Source of the DNA: Akebia trifoliata
Lineage: Eukaryota > Streptophyta > Magnoliopsida > Ranunculales > Lardizabalaceae
Direction: 5' to 3'
NCBI GenBank assembly: GCA_017979445.1
Contig: CM030714.1
Coordinates: 15,185,892 to 15,249,891, forward strand
Length of the DNA: 64,000 nucleotides
Below are positions 1-11,433 of the stretch, in pieces. Each line of letters begins with the position of its first letter. Positions within the stretch are counted from its first letter, which is position 1. The position numbers and the translations under genes were made by a program. The notes beneath the pieces were generated by a model that did not search any database, was not told the origin of the DNA, and saw only the letters and a program-made list of their open reading frames with translations.

Positions 1-835
1 CCAACTCATTCAAAACTGCAATTCTGACCAGCAACGCCTTGTATTTTACTTCGTTGTTTGAAGTTTGATAGGCCAACTTGACCATATTTTTTATCCTCAT
101 GTTTTTTGGGGTAACTATCACTGCTCCAACTCCCAATCCCTCCGAATTCGATGATCCATCTATGAATAATTTCCACCTTGATTCCAGTTCTGCGAGTTCA
201 GATTCATCTCTTTTTGATAGCTCTTCTATTGTTACTTCTATATCCTCTTCCACTGGAAATTTGCTAAGAAATCAATTAATGCTTGTTTTTTTTATAAAAT
301 TCTTCGCATATACTCGATTCCAAACTCAACTAGTTGGATTGCCTATTTTTTTATTCTACCCGATCCTTCAATCTTGCCCAATACAGCTTTGAGAGGATAC
401 TCAGTTATCACGTTTATTTTGTGGGCTTGAAAGTATGGCCTTAGTTTCAAAGCTGAGTAAACCAAGGCTAAACCGAGCTTCTCCAGCTTTGAGTATCTTG
501 TTTCTGCATCAATCAAGGTTTTGCTTAAAAAATAAATTGGCTGCTCCCTCACGGCTCTTGTTCTCACCAAAATCAAACTGACAACGTATTCTGAGGTTGC
601 TAAGTAAAGCCCAAGCTCCCCTCCTTCATCTGGCTTTGAAAGGATTGGAATTTTTCTTAGATATTTCTTCAACTAGTAGAAGGCTTGCTCACACTTTATT
701 GTCCATTCGAATTTGGTCATTTTTTTGAGTAGAAAGTACAAAGGTCTACATTTTTCTGAAGATCTCAAAATAAACCTGTTCAGCGTAGCTACTCTTCCTA
801 CTAAAATCACCTCGACTATTTTTCACTAGATAGTA
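1..835 (-). pseudogene. Ty3-type pol remnant: end of reverse transcriptase plus RNase H
   Basis: On the minus strand the reading runs from about 835 down to the window edge. It starts with a thumb/connection motif reading VGRVATLNRFIL, then KKMTKFEWTIKCEQAF, then an RNase H region (ILVRTRAVREQPIYFLSKTL and KLEKLGLALVYSALKLRPYF). The second RNase H block reads NNEVKYKALLVRIAVL at the left edge. This order is that of Ty3/gypsy pol with a dual or archaeal-type RNase H, as in Tat elements. Frameshifts and stops lie between the motifs; the longest open piece is 343-672. It continues the RT piece at 4411-4850, from which it is separated by an LTR-like block. It is dead. The family is fairly sure, the lineage less so. 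Confidence 0.8.
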
Positions 836-849
836 AAGAGGAGTCCGAT

Positions 850-3800
850 TGGTAAATGGGGGATTTTTAGGGAATTGGGATTCGCCACCTAATTTAAGTC
901 TAGGAACTAAAATAACTCAAAATGGATTTGGACCAGTCCACGAATAAGAGAAATAGATAAGGAATCAGATTACGGATTTCGGAAGGTGTTAAACACCGAA
1001 CCCGCCCGTTCGAGTTGATCAATCTCTATTACGATCCAAAACTATCCTAAGGTTAACATACAAAGACTAAAGTCAAATTATGGTTCAATCATCATCAATT
1101 TATATCGGATGTATTAAACGAATCATACAACTAAAATTCTCTCAAATATTTACATGATTCATCAAATTTCGCACAAAAATGTAAAAATTTGAAAAAAGCC
1201 TTAATTTCATCTCATATTCTAAAATTCGCATGGTAATATATTTGAATTAAACTTATATATGCAAATATTTTCCAAATAAAAAAATAGGAATTTCTCAAAT
1301 TGGAAAGTTATGAATATGAAATTTCTAAATTGGCAATTTATGGAGTTTCTAAATTGAGAATATGAAATTACCTAAATAAAAAATTTATGAATATATGATG
1401 AATTTTCAAATCAGAGATTTATTAAATAAGAATTTCTCGAAATAGAAAATTACCAATATAGGACGAGTTTCCAAATTAGAAATTTGCACATACGAATTTT
1501 CCAAAATAGAAAGTTTCAAGGGAACATGAAAATTTCAAATTAGCAAATCATAAACCAATAATAGAATTTCTAAATAGGAAATTGCAAAAATCCTAAATTA
1601 AAAAATTACAAAAATATAAACTTTCGAAATTAGACATTTATGAATATGAATTCTTAAAATAGAAAATTAGAAATTTGTGCATATGAATTTTTCAAAATAG
1701 AAAGTTTCAAGGGAACATGAAATTTTCAAATTAGCAAATCATAAACTAATAATAGCTAAATAGGAAAGTGCAAAAATCATAAATTGAAAAATTACAAAAA
1801 CATAAACTTTCTAAATTAGACATTTATGAATATGAATTCCTAAAGTAGAAAATTATGAAATTTTCACATTAGAAAGCTTCCAAATATAAATCTTCCAAAA
1901 TAGAAACTTTTGATCATGAACTTTTCAAAATAGAAAATATGAATATGGATTTTCCAACATAGAAATGTGAAACTTTTGAATTAGAAAGTTATCAATTTCC
2001 ATGAACATAAAATTTCTAAAAAAAAAGCAAAACTCCTAAATTGAAAAATTACAAGCGTGAAATTTCTAAATTGGGAATTTATAAATATGAATTTTTCCAA
2101 AATAGAGAATTATGACACTCCCAAATTAGAAAGTCCTAGAATGAACTTTCCAAAATAGCGATTATGAACGTGAAATTTTCCAAATTAGAAAATTATGGAT
2201 ACATGATAACTCAATAACTCGGCAAAATTCAATATCGCTCGAAACCACCAAATTGGGGAGATATATATGTATAATTTTGAGATCAAAACATTAGAGACAC
2301 ATGACAAATCAGTGAATTCTCCATTCACATATATATTCAACATTTTCGAATAAAAAATAAAATTAAAAACACGTGAGAAATCAATGAATCAACAATTCAG
2401 ATCTATATGCAAACTTTTTGAATTCAAAAATGAAGGAACATGTGGCAAATTGACTAACCAAAAATTTATGCATATATTGAACATTTTTGAATAAAAAAAA
2501 TTAGAAACATGTGATGTAGTGGGAGAGAAAAGAAAAGAATGAAAAGAATATAAAATAAAAAGAAAAGAAAAGAAAACACCACAAAATATATTACCTTCAT
2601 GATGAAGAAGGTGACTGCTACGATTCCTTCAAATAAAATTCGAGATGACGCGGAGTATTTAATAGAAGAGGAAGCAAGCGCGTTACTGTTGGAACATCGT
2701 AGAGAGGAAGTAAGAACATAGTGACCTTGCCGCTATAGCTATGGCTATTGGGTGGCTCAAGAGAAGAAGAAAATGCAGCAGTGGCTACGTTAGTTTGGGA
2801 CGTTCAAGAGAAGAGATGGAGATGATGGCTGTTGTGAGGGCTGTTATAATGAGGCTGCTCTGGGGACTATAAAAAAAAGAAGAAGACGTGGTTTATGCTG
2901 TTGCTGTTGGGGACGTCCCAAAGAAAAAGTTTATTATGAAGGAATAGTCATTGGTCTATGGGCTGATCAGAGAAGAAGAAAATGCAGCAGTGGCTATGGT
3001 GTGGGTTGAAGGAGAATAAAGAGAAGTATAGAAGTAGGAGTGCTGCTATGGGATGAGATGGAAGAAGAAGATGAAGTAGAGGGTTGCGGCCCTATTATGG
3101 GGAATTGAAAAGAGGAAAAGAGAAGTTGATGTACGTGGCTCATGTGGATGAAAAAGGTAAGTTGCTATTTTTTTCTTTCTTCTTATGCTTCTTTCCCTTT
3201 TCCTTTATTCATATTATCCAGAAAAGTGAGAGAGGAGAGATGTAAGAGAGAGGGAGTGCCGTTTTGTCTAGAGAGCCCAAAGAGAAGAAGTTGGGACGTG
3301 AAAGCCAAAAGAAGAGAGAGAGAACTCCCTTAGCCATGTGAAGAAGAGAACTTTTTATAAAGTTTTATTTCTATTTTTCTCTTCTAAATTATGGGGGTGG
3401 TGATCCCGCATTACTCGCACTTTGGTAGTCCTTCATCGATTGGTCAATTTTAATTATGTTTTTGATTTTTAATGGTTGTTTTGATTTTAATTAAAATTTT
3501 ATGGGTTAATTGATTTTAATTTGACTTTTAGTTGGTCAATTAACCTTTGATTAGTCACTTAAATTTTAATTTGGACCTTATTGATCGATCGGATTTTAAT
3601 TTGAATTTTGTTGGTTGATTAAATTTTAGCTTAACTTTTAATTGGTTGATTAGATTTTATTTTGATCGGATTGGTTGATTTAATTTCAATTTGATTGATC
3701 GATTGGATTTTAATTTTACTGGTCGATTGGATTTTAATTTGATCGGATTGGTTGATTGAATTGAATTTCAATTTGATTGACCAATTAATTTGATTGGTCG

Positions 3801-4409
3801 ATTGGATTTTAAATTTCCTTGGTTAGTTTAGTTTAATTTTTTATTTTGTCAATTTATGTAAAATCCTCAATTTTCTTAAGTGTGAGGTCTCTAAATTGAT
3901 CATCAAGGGGCAATTTGGTTATTTTTATAAATTTTCAAAAATTTCTCCGTTTTCGTCGATTTGGGTCTCGTTAGACTCAAAATCATATTTTAAAGGCAAT
4001 GGCGGTATTTTTGAGATTTTTTGGAGGTCCGAAATTCATGAGAGATATTTTTATCATTTTATCTATTTTTGCAAATTTTGGTGTGAGATTTCTTTTGGTC
4101 CCGGCATGATTATTTATAGGTTTTAAAGTCATATTTTCCTAGTATCGTGATGTCTCTAGGTTATTGAAATATGTAGCAAACCTAAGCATACATATTTACT
4201 AAATCGGGTGTAAGGTGTAGCGATCTTAAGCGTGCGTAAATTTCTATGTTAAGTCGTAACGAGTAACGGAAATAGAAAGACTAGAAACGGGAGGAATCGA
4301 TGACAATACTCATAAGCCTTTAAGTTCTTTGCGCTCATTATTAGGAATTCGTAGCAACCGGGTGACGGATTGCCAAGTCAGGCGGATGCAAAAATGGGAT
4401 GTTTACACA
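850..4409 (-). mobile_element. long LTR-like block splitting the pol remnant
   Basis: Read on the minus strand the block starts with a TGTAAACATCCC-type LTR terminus near 4409. It ends near 850, just past a GGTGGCGAATCCC motif (877-890) that recurs near the 3' end of the other Tat-like LTRs here. A possible TATA element (TTTATAAAAAG, minus) lies near 3351-3362. The low-coordinate end shares clear similarity with 4868-5148, including the stretch GGAAGGTGTTAAACACCGAACCCGCCC. At about 3.5 kb it is long for an LTR, and 2520-3330 is purine-rich. I could not find a clean target duplication; about 15 bases of unexplained sequence lie between its low end and the resumed RT frame. A solo LTR is likely but not proven. 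Confidence 0.55.
1180..2240. repeat. degenerate AT-rich short repeat tract
   Basis: About 1 kb inside the LTR-like block consists of loosely repeated words such as AAATTAGAAA, CAAAATAGAAA, TATGAATATGAA and TTTCTAAATTG, spaced roughly 30-60 bases apart. One longer section is clearly repeated, with TTTCAAGGGAACATGAAAAT seen at about 1514 and again near 1704. No coding potential is visible. It looks like an old, diverged tandem array within the LTR or leader. Confidence 0.6.
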
Positions 4410-4410
4410 T

Positions 4411-4850
4411 GCTAGTTTTTATACTTGTTTGTTATTTTTTGAAAAGACATATCTAGCAATGCTCTGATTTACTTAGGATTGACTTCAATCCCTCTTTTCG
4501 TTACTAAATACCCCAAGGACTTTCCTGAGGTTACAATGAATGCACACTTTTCTAGGTTGAGACGCATACCTATCCTCCTTACTCGAGCAAATACTTTCTC
4601 CAGGTCAGTTATGTGGTCCTCTTTCCTTCTGCCCTTTATCAAGAGATGATCTATGTAAACTTCAACTACTTTTCCAAGTAAATCTTTGAACAATCTTGTC
4701 ACTAGTTTCAGATAAATTGCCCTTGCATTTTTCAGTCCAAACGATATGGCCTTATAACAATACAAGCCCTACTTAGTGATGAATATTGTCTTTTCTTGAT
4801 CTTCCTGGTTAAGTTATATCTGTGAAAGCATCTCAACACTTTTCTATTTA
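4411..4850 (-). pseudogene. Ty3-type reverse transcriptase core fragment
   Basis: The minus-strand frame reads NQEDQEKTIFIT, then LYCYKAISFGLKNARAIY, the active-site region VEVYIDHLLIKG, and MRLNLEKCAFIVTSGKSLGY, ending with RGIEVNPK. These are the palm-domain motifs of Ty3/gypsy reverse transcriptase. The family's usual YIDD active site here reads YIDH, so a catalytic aspartate is lost. Upstream of about 4800 the frame carries stops and at least one frameshift (the MDAFSGYNQI-equivalent is scrambled). The continuation, beginning at the VGRVATLNR motif, lies at 835 and below on the other side of the LTR-like block. It is a dead fragment of the same pol gene as 1-835. Confidence 0.85.
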
Positions 4851-4867
4851 ATGAAATAAAAAATATC

Positions 4868-5148
4868 TAGTGATGAAATTAGGGAATTTTTTGAGAATTG
4901 GAGTCGCCACCTAGTTTAGGTTTAGTAACCATAGATAACTGTAAAATGGATCCATATCGATCCACATGCAAGTGACATGGGCAAGGGGTTAGATCACGTG
5001 TTCGGAAGGTGTTAAGCATCGAACCCGCCCAATCGAGGTGATAGTTCTTTACTACGATCCAAAATTATCTTAAGGTCAAAGAAGAAGACTAAAGTCAATA
5101 CTATAATTCTACGATCATCATTTTATGTTAAATTTATATATCTTGCTT
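4868..5148 (-). mobile_element. LTR end fragment, same family as 850-4409
   Basis: The segment aligns by eye with 850-1110. Shared pieces are a GAATTGGAGTCGCCACCTAG motif (minus: GGTGGCGACTCC), GGAAGGTGTTAAGCATCGAACCCGCCC, ACTACGATCCAAAATTATC and GACTAAAGTCAA. It stops abruptly near 5148, where a different LTR family begins. It is therefore a truncated LTR tail. Confidence 0.65.
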
Positions 5149-6291
5149 AGGCGGGCCGTTTGACGTGACCATAAACAATGTATCTCTTTTCGATGTGTCA
5201 GAATGTTCGACTGCTATAGATTGTTAGTGATCACTGACTAATCATCTTCGTCTATGCCTATCAGGCATGCATGTGATTCCCAAATATACAATCCCATTTG
5301 TAAACGACCACCTTTACATTATAGTTCACTGGTAAAGATAAAGAGAAATAAACCCATATTCCAGTTGTGACTCCACTCTCATACATGTCTTATACCACGT
5401 ATGAGTTTGGTAGTCCCTACCGTACATCTCAAAATAGTATATTAACCCGAATGATATGACAAACTATCATTTCAGATATTCACAAGCTCTTTAATAATTT
5501 ACAAAATAACTACATGTATATATCATTTCCTTTTTTTTGTAAAAATAGAAATTTTCCTTGAAAACAAATGAGAAATTAACATTATAGAGTTGATAATGGA
5601 TATCCAGTTTCTTACCATGCAACTATGACCACGTGGCCTAAAATAAATAACCGAATAGAAATATAAATTGCGTCTCGCGCTACAAAAAATAAATAAATAT
5701 GCAAGTATATCATTATCCCTAGATATCCATTCACCAACCCACACACAACATTACAATGTAAAATACAGACATCACCCCTCGGGTGTGATTATTACATTTT
5801 ACTATTTCATCATCTTTTTCCTTTTTTCGATTTTTGCACATTTTACATTTCCAAACACCTCATTTATTTTTCGATATTCATTCACTCATATATTCATTTT
5901 TTGATATTAAATCATTTTTCACACTTTGAAATTCATTTTTATCATTTAAATTAAAATTTTACAAGACTTATATCAAAACGGGGTCTGAGTAATATATAGA
6001 ATCCATATAGCAGAAATAACTCGGTGAAATGTCCTACCCATATATAATTTGTTATAAAATATAATTAAATACATCAAATATGAAGGTCTGGGCGTGAATT
6101 TGAAATAATAAAATGTAATTTTTTTAAACACATCACAAATTTTCGTTTAAACCCTAAATACGATTTTTACAATCTACAGTTACCAATAAAAATTGAGAGT
6201 CTTTACAATTTTTGTGAGATAGGATCGAAGCACGTGCATGAAAATTGAGGTGGATCAGACATCGAGACGACTGATTTTTGAATTTAGCCCG

Positions 6292-7893
6292 TGAAAGCGC
6301 CCTCGATCTGCGGGGTGTGCGGATCCACTTTTGGTTTTTGAGGTTTGTGAGTCACCACCTAGTTATTACGGTTTAGGAATCAAATATTGACTCTACCAAT
6401 AGATAAGATATTAATCTACACAGAGAATATGTCTAGGCATCAGATTAAGGGGTTGGAAGGGGTTAGGCACCAACCTCACCCAGCAAACGCCGGTCTATAC
6501 TTTTCCCAAATAATACTACATTACAAAATAGATCTAAAAAATATAAAAAAAATATAAAAACAATTACCTAGTGGATTACAGCAGTTCCCTCAGTACTGGC
6601 AGAGGGTATCCTTGTATAGTTTCCTTGCTATTCCTCTATCACTGGATCTGTTTCTGATCTTCAAGTTGAAGTATCTTTCTTCTAGATCTGAGTAGTTCCT
6701 AACTTTTTAAAGGGATTTCTGGGTGTTTTTGGAGGATTTTTGAGGGTTTTTTGAGTAAAAGTTGGGGTGGATGATAGGTAGGGAGTTAGGACTTCAAAAT
6801 TAAGATTTTTAGAAGGTTAATGAGACTTTTTGACCTACTTTTTCTAAGATTTTTTTGACCACTGAAATTAAGTTGTGGAGGTTCCTATTTATAGATTTTT
6901 TTGAAGAATTAAGGTTTGACTAGATCTCTTTTTAGATAAGGTGAATTAGGATTTTGACTTAAGTCTTATTTGATTGACTAGATTTCTTAAGATTAAGGTT
7001 TTAATTAGGATTTTGACTTAAGTCTTATGAGATTGACTTGCTCTTTTAAATTAGATTTTTTAATCTTGCGTACAATGAAAGAATATATTTTTAAGTTTTG
7101 TGGAGAACCTCCTTAATTATATCTTTAATTATTTGGACCTCTAGATAGAAGGGTCTTTTAATAAATATCAAGGGGGCTCCACTTAAATAAGTGAGCAACC
7201 ATCAACAATTTTGCCTGAAGGCTTGATTGATTAATTTTCTTGATTTAGATTTTTAAATTAATTTTGTTAAGGTTTCACTTTACGTTAATTAATGTTTTAT
7301 TTATTAATTTTAAAATTTAAAACTTTTAAAATTGAAAAATTATCGTTTTACCCCCGAAAAGAACTTTTGCATTTCAAGTCATTTTTCGATGTTCCGGGAT
7401 GTTTTGGAATCGATTTTTTGTAAGGAATTCGATGGGATTATCGGTTTGAGTCACTTATGAAATTTTTGGCGTAAAATGATTGTGAACCCTTATGAGGGGT
7501 ATTTTCATAATTTTATCAAATTTGGTGAAAATTGGTGGAATGGTAATTTGATTTCCTTTTGTTGTTTTATGTGTTCAAATGGATTTTCCTAGCGTAATGT
7601 AGGCTCTAGGAATGTCTTGATGTTATGGGTATTTTGGTAATTTGGTCATTTTTTAGTGATTTTTGTCGTAAAATTTCTTTTTGTCTGAAAATGATGATTT
7701 ATATGTTTTGGGTCATATTTCCCTATCGTAGCGTGATTTCTACAGTTTTTTTTTGTTTGAGATACCTCATTTGAATTTCTGAAACATATCTAGCAACAAA
7801 ATAGAACATTAAAATATCATCCATCATTGGGAACCATCGCAATCGGGTTGACGAGTTGATTAATCAGGCAACTACGAAAATGGGGTGTCTACA
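6292..7893 (-). mobile_element. solo LTR (Tat-like family) inserted in LTR D
   Basis: On the minus strand it begins TGTAGACACCCC at 7893 and ends GGGCGCTTTCA at 6292, giving TG...CA termini over 1602 bp. The flanks are GCCCG (6287-6291) and GCCTA (7894-7898). The uninterrupted relative at about 13448-13478 has AATTTAACTCAGTGATTTTG where this locus has AATTTA-GCCTA-GTGGTTTCG once the insert is removed, so the boundaries are well supported. A TATAAATA (minus) lies at 6886-6893. The GGTGACTC motif near 6345 is inside the LTR, about 55 bases before its end, so it is not the primer binding site. The plus-strand copy at 45066-46765 is the same family. Confidence 0.85.
6886..6893 (-). promoter_or_regulatory. 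TATA box of the solo LTR
   Basis: TATAAATA on the minus strand followed by GGAACCTCC. The related LTR at 45066-46765 has TATAAATAGGAGCCTCC at the equivalent place, so the element is conserved between two copies. Confidence 0.6.
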
Positions 7894-8827
7894 GCCTAGT
7901 GGTTTCGAAGATCTCTATGCGGTTGTCCTTTTTTCCTTTTACGGTAGAGAACGATTTGACCTCAAAATAAATGAAATTCGAGGTTTAAAAGTCGAAATCC
8001 GCGTATCTCATACACTAATTTTCAACGAAACGGGAAGAAAGAGAAGAGAAAAAGAAAAGAAATTAGGTAGATTTTGTAGAGGTCGATGTTGTTGACATTT
8101 TTTCCTTCTGCGTTGGAAGTCGACGACGGCCCATTCACGACAAATCTGAGGTTGAAAGTAGGAAAAAATTCAAATTTAAAAAAAAGTCTCAGTTGATTTT
8201 TATGCGTTGAAAGGGAAGATGAATAATGATTTTCGTTTTAAAAATTATTTATATAAGTTGCGGGATGAAATCAATATTTTTTATATTGTTTCGTTTAATG
8301 ATAACTTGACCGTTCAGACTTCAAAAGTGACGAATGAATACTCTATTTTGTATAATTTTTCGTTCAGGATCTATTGGTATAGTCAAATTCCACAAATTTT
8401 ATTTATAACAAAAGTTTACTTTTTCGGCCAATGGAACCCTAAAATTGATGTTGTTTCCATTTTTTAAGATAATGAATTTTTGGACTCCAAAAATTATAAG
8501 TAAATAGTCTATTTTCTATAAATTTTTTTTATGAACCCAATAGTGTAATCGAATTTTAAAATTCTTGCTCTAGAAAAAAGTCATTATTTTAGCCTGGTCC
8601 GACTAGAAAATAGAAGATTTTACAATTTTTTTGTTTGGACTCGCATTTGAGCGTGCTTATAGGCTAAATTATGTTTTTCAACCATTTTGAATCCAATGGT
8701 TAGATTTCATTAAAAATGATCAGAATAAAATTTTAAAGTTTTACCCAAGTCTCACTTTTAAGATTTTCTTAAACTTCTACTATTTATTTTTTTCTCGATA
8801 TACGAATAAAAAATTTGAGGTTTTATA

Positions 8828-9406
8828 CTTGGTGTTCACTATCAAAGAGGTTTATGGTTCACCTCGAACATTTTACATAGAATTTTTATATCTGGCTAAA
8901 TTTTAAAAATCTTAAGATCGAGAGAATGCATCTTCTCAAAATTTGTGAATTTTATTCCATAGAAATTCACTAACCTCTACTCTTACTAAGAATCTTCGAT
9001 TCTAACAAGAGTTTGGTTTTTGTGGGATGAACCAAATAACCACATACATTTGTTTAAAGAAAAACAAAATAAAAGACTCACACAATTCTATAAGGTTTGC
9101 CAATGGAGATCTTGAGTTCTTCGAGTCCTTGAGCTCAAAAGTACATCTCGACAGTTGGATCTTCTAATCAAGCTTTCAAGCTCGTCGGTTCCTTGTGATT
9201 ACTCTTACCATTATCTTCTTTTGCTCCTTGCTCCATGAATGTACCAATGTATGTGCAAGGTGTGGTTTGATGGTTGGAAAGGGATCAAGTGAGAAGTCTG
9301 GGAAGGTTGAAGGGGTTTACCTAAGTGTAGGGTTTGATGAGAATATAAAAGACTTTCAAAGTGTGGAGAAAGGAGAGACAATCTTCTCTAGGGTTTGATC
9401 CAACAA
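8828..9406 (-). mobile_element. Ty1/copia LTR fragment
   Basis: Shares about 575 bp with 19130-19696, for example TGGTGTTCACTATCAAAGAGG, AAACTCGTC/AAGCTCGTC and GGAGAGACAATCTTCTCTAG. On the minus strand a plausible LTR start TGTTGGATCAAACC lies at 9406. The other end is cut exactly where LTR D finishes (8827). It may be the 3' LTR of the copia remnant at 15190-19696, or a separate copy. Confidence 0.65.
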
Positions 9407-11433
9407 CTATAACAGCAGGACTGTGATTCAAAAGTCTCTTACCATGCTTGATGAGCAGTGTTACCATGCAAATTATAGAAATGCCATGGGGGGTATTTTG
9501 GCCATATCTTCCAAACGGTAAGTCCGTTTCATATGCTGTTCGGGGAGATGATATATCTTACTATGTAGAACATCCCCAAACTGTCACCAAGGGTTGGATC
9601 ATGGAATAAATGGGTGAAATGACCAAAATAACCTTTTTAACATTTCAGGTCAAATTGAGCTTCCGGGAAGGTTGGTGCTGAAATGGTTCGCAAGTGTGCT
9701 AGCTATTACCTATATAATGCCAACTATAAATCACCAAGGAATGAAAATGAATTTAGTATGGTCAAATTTCTAATGTCCCCTCTATGATCATTTTTGATTC
9801 TCGAAAAGATCGATGAGAGAACGAGTTTCCTTAATCATAGTAGGTCGACCTATCACTCATCTACATATTGGAAAAAGATTTTGGGTGGTTTCATTACCTT
9901 TTGAGTTTCATGTACACACATTGGAGATTTTTGTCGAGGCATGTGCGGTTGAACATCTTTACCGAAGTCTTTATTAGTGTTCAATGATAAATTGATCTGA
10001 TACTCAACATATGTCTCGTAATTAACAAATATAGAAATAACAATCTCCTCCTTTGCCAATTACGATACAAAATCCTAAACTAGACAAAAAAGATTGGGAA
10101 ACATTCCTAGAATGACCAACACGACTTACACCCGATTAGAATCTTACAAAAGTATTTAAAAATAAATACCTAAGATTCTAACTGCTTCGTTCCCCTTGAA
10201 TGTTTTACCTATAAAAGTCAATTTAGACCGTACACACGAGTGGAAATAACATTCTCCCCTTTTTGTTAATATTTGACAAAGAACGTAATCAACCCAATGT
10301 CGATACAAAATATATACCAATAAGTATAGGGGAAAAGATACATATACGCAATTAATATGACTATCAGAGTGAGATGCATGATGGAAGAAAATATAGACAT
10401 ACCCAATATAATATGATTATTAAGCATGGGTATGGCATGATAAATGACACTAGAAATATATAACTAAAGAGAACAATGTAAGAACATGCAAATGTGTGCA
10501 AAACAGAAGATATGCAAATAATCGATCATAAACACACAAAGCAGTTATAAAAGATTTTACAATAAAGAAATAACTGTATGAAAAATAAATGCCAAAATGA
10601 TTTAACGATTGAAACATTGGCATAACATGCTAATAAGATAATAAAGTATGCAAATAAAAGTATAGTAATTGTAGCATGATAAACATGTGAGAAGATTTAA
10701 GGAAATACCAATATGAATACTCATACGAGGCAGCTAAATATCATATGAATTGTGTCACGTGACTACATTTGGTCATTATACTCACCAAATAATTTTAAAT
10801 ATAAGAAATAAATGTAAGAGATTTTTGGGAGCACAAAAGGCGAACAAAACACATGAGGGAATCAAAAGTGACCCAAATTACAATTTTGAAGGTGTTGTCG
10901 ATTTTACCTTGCTATCAGGCCGGTCCTATCATGTCAGGTTGAGCTTAAGCATGGCCCTACCATGGAGAGAAAAAAATTGCAAAAACATTTTTTGTAATTT
11001 TTTTCAGGTTCCTCATGGTGTTTACATACAGAAAATGCTATGGAACACCCTTTAATCTCTCTCAATAAGGCTAGAAATTTTTTATCAAAATGTGCCTGTA
11101 CGGGAATTGGTCAAAAATTGATAGGAGAGAAAATTTACAGAAATTGTCCAATGAAGGCGACAATGGCCCGTGAGAACTAACTTATGATGGGTTTAGGAAC
11201 CCAAATGTACCAATTTTCATAAGTTTTAGAATGTTCAAGTGGCGATGAATTTTCTTATTGACACAGTCCAGAACCATGTGTTTACACAAATAAGTCAAAA
11301 CCTCGAGTTTGTCTATAAAAACATAGAATAAGTCTAAGTACTCAAATATTTGTCAAGTTTGGCACAAATTTGGTGGACCAATAGAGTTTCATGGTGCACA
11401 CGAGCATTCAATCAGTTTTTGACCTAGAACAAA
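9407..11433. other. stretch without a recognisable gene
   Basis: About 2 kb with only short ORFs that match nothing I recognise. Two purine tracts on the minus strand, GGCAAAGGAGGAGATTG (near 10050) and ACAAAAAGGGGAGAATG (near 10260), are each followed by TTATTTC. They resemble polypurine tracts of copia elements next to an LTR start and suggest further copia debris about 210 bp apart. Confidence 0.4.

Larger units (their letters stand above)
6287..7898. repeat. target-site duplication flanking the solo LTR
   Basis: Five-base copies GCCCG (6287-6291) and GCCTA (7894-7898) differ at two positions, implying an insertion old enough to have accumulated changes. The register is confirmed by comparison with the empty site in LTR 11434-14407. 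Confidence 0.6.
5149..8827 (-). mobile_element. LTR of family D, truncated and interrupted
   Basis: This belongs to the same family as 11434-14407, 54566-57545 and 59140-61407. Shared sections include GGCCGTTTGACGTGACC, GATGTGTCAGAATGTTCGAC, ATCAGGCATGCATGTGATT, GGATATCCAGTTTC and CATCACCCCTCGGGTGTGA. The terminal AATAAAAAATTTGAGGTTTTATA ends at 8827. The start equivalent to 11434-12265 is missing. A solo LTR of another family (6292-7893) sits inside it. Orientation is set from the 59140-61407 copy, which has a PBS and gag on its minus-strand 3' side. Confidence 0.75.

Noticed and set aside
78..392. plus-strand 104-aa ORF
   Set aside because: It is antisense to the RNase H remnant, whose motifs (NNEVKYKALL, YFQAHKINVITEYPL) are on the minus strand.
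4893..4902. TGGCGACTCC on the minus strand read as a primer binding site
   Set aside because: The solo LTR at 6292-7893 shows that the same motif lies within the LTR, some 55 bases before its end, so the LTR does not end there.
8207..8467. 86-aa plus-strand ORF
   Set aside because: It lies inside LTR family D and is not conserved as an ORF in the sister copies at 13750-14100 and 61000-61200.
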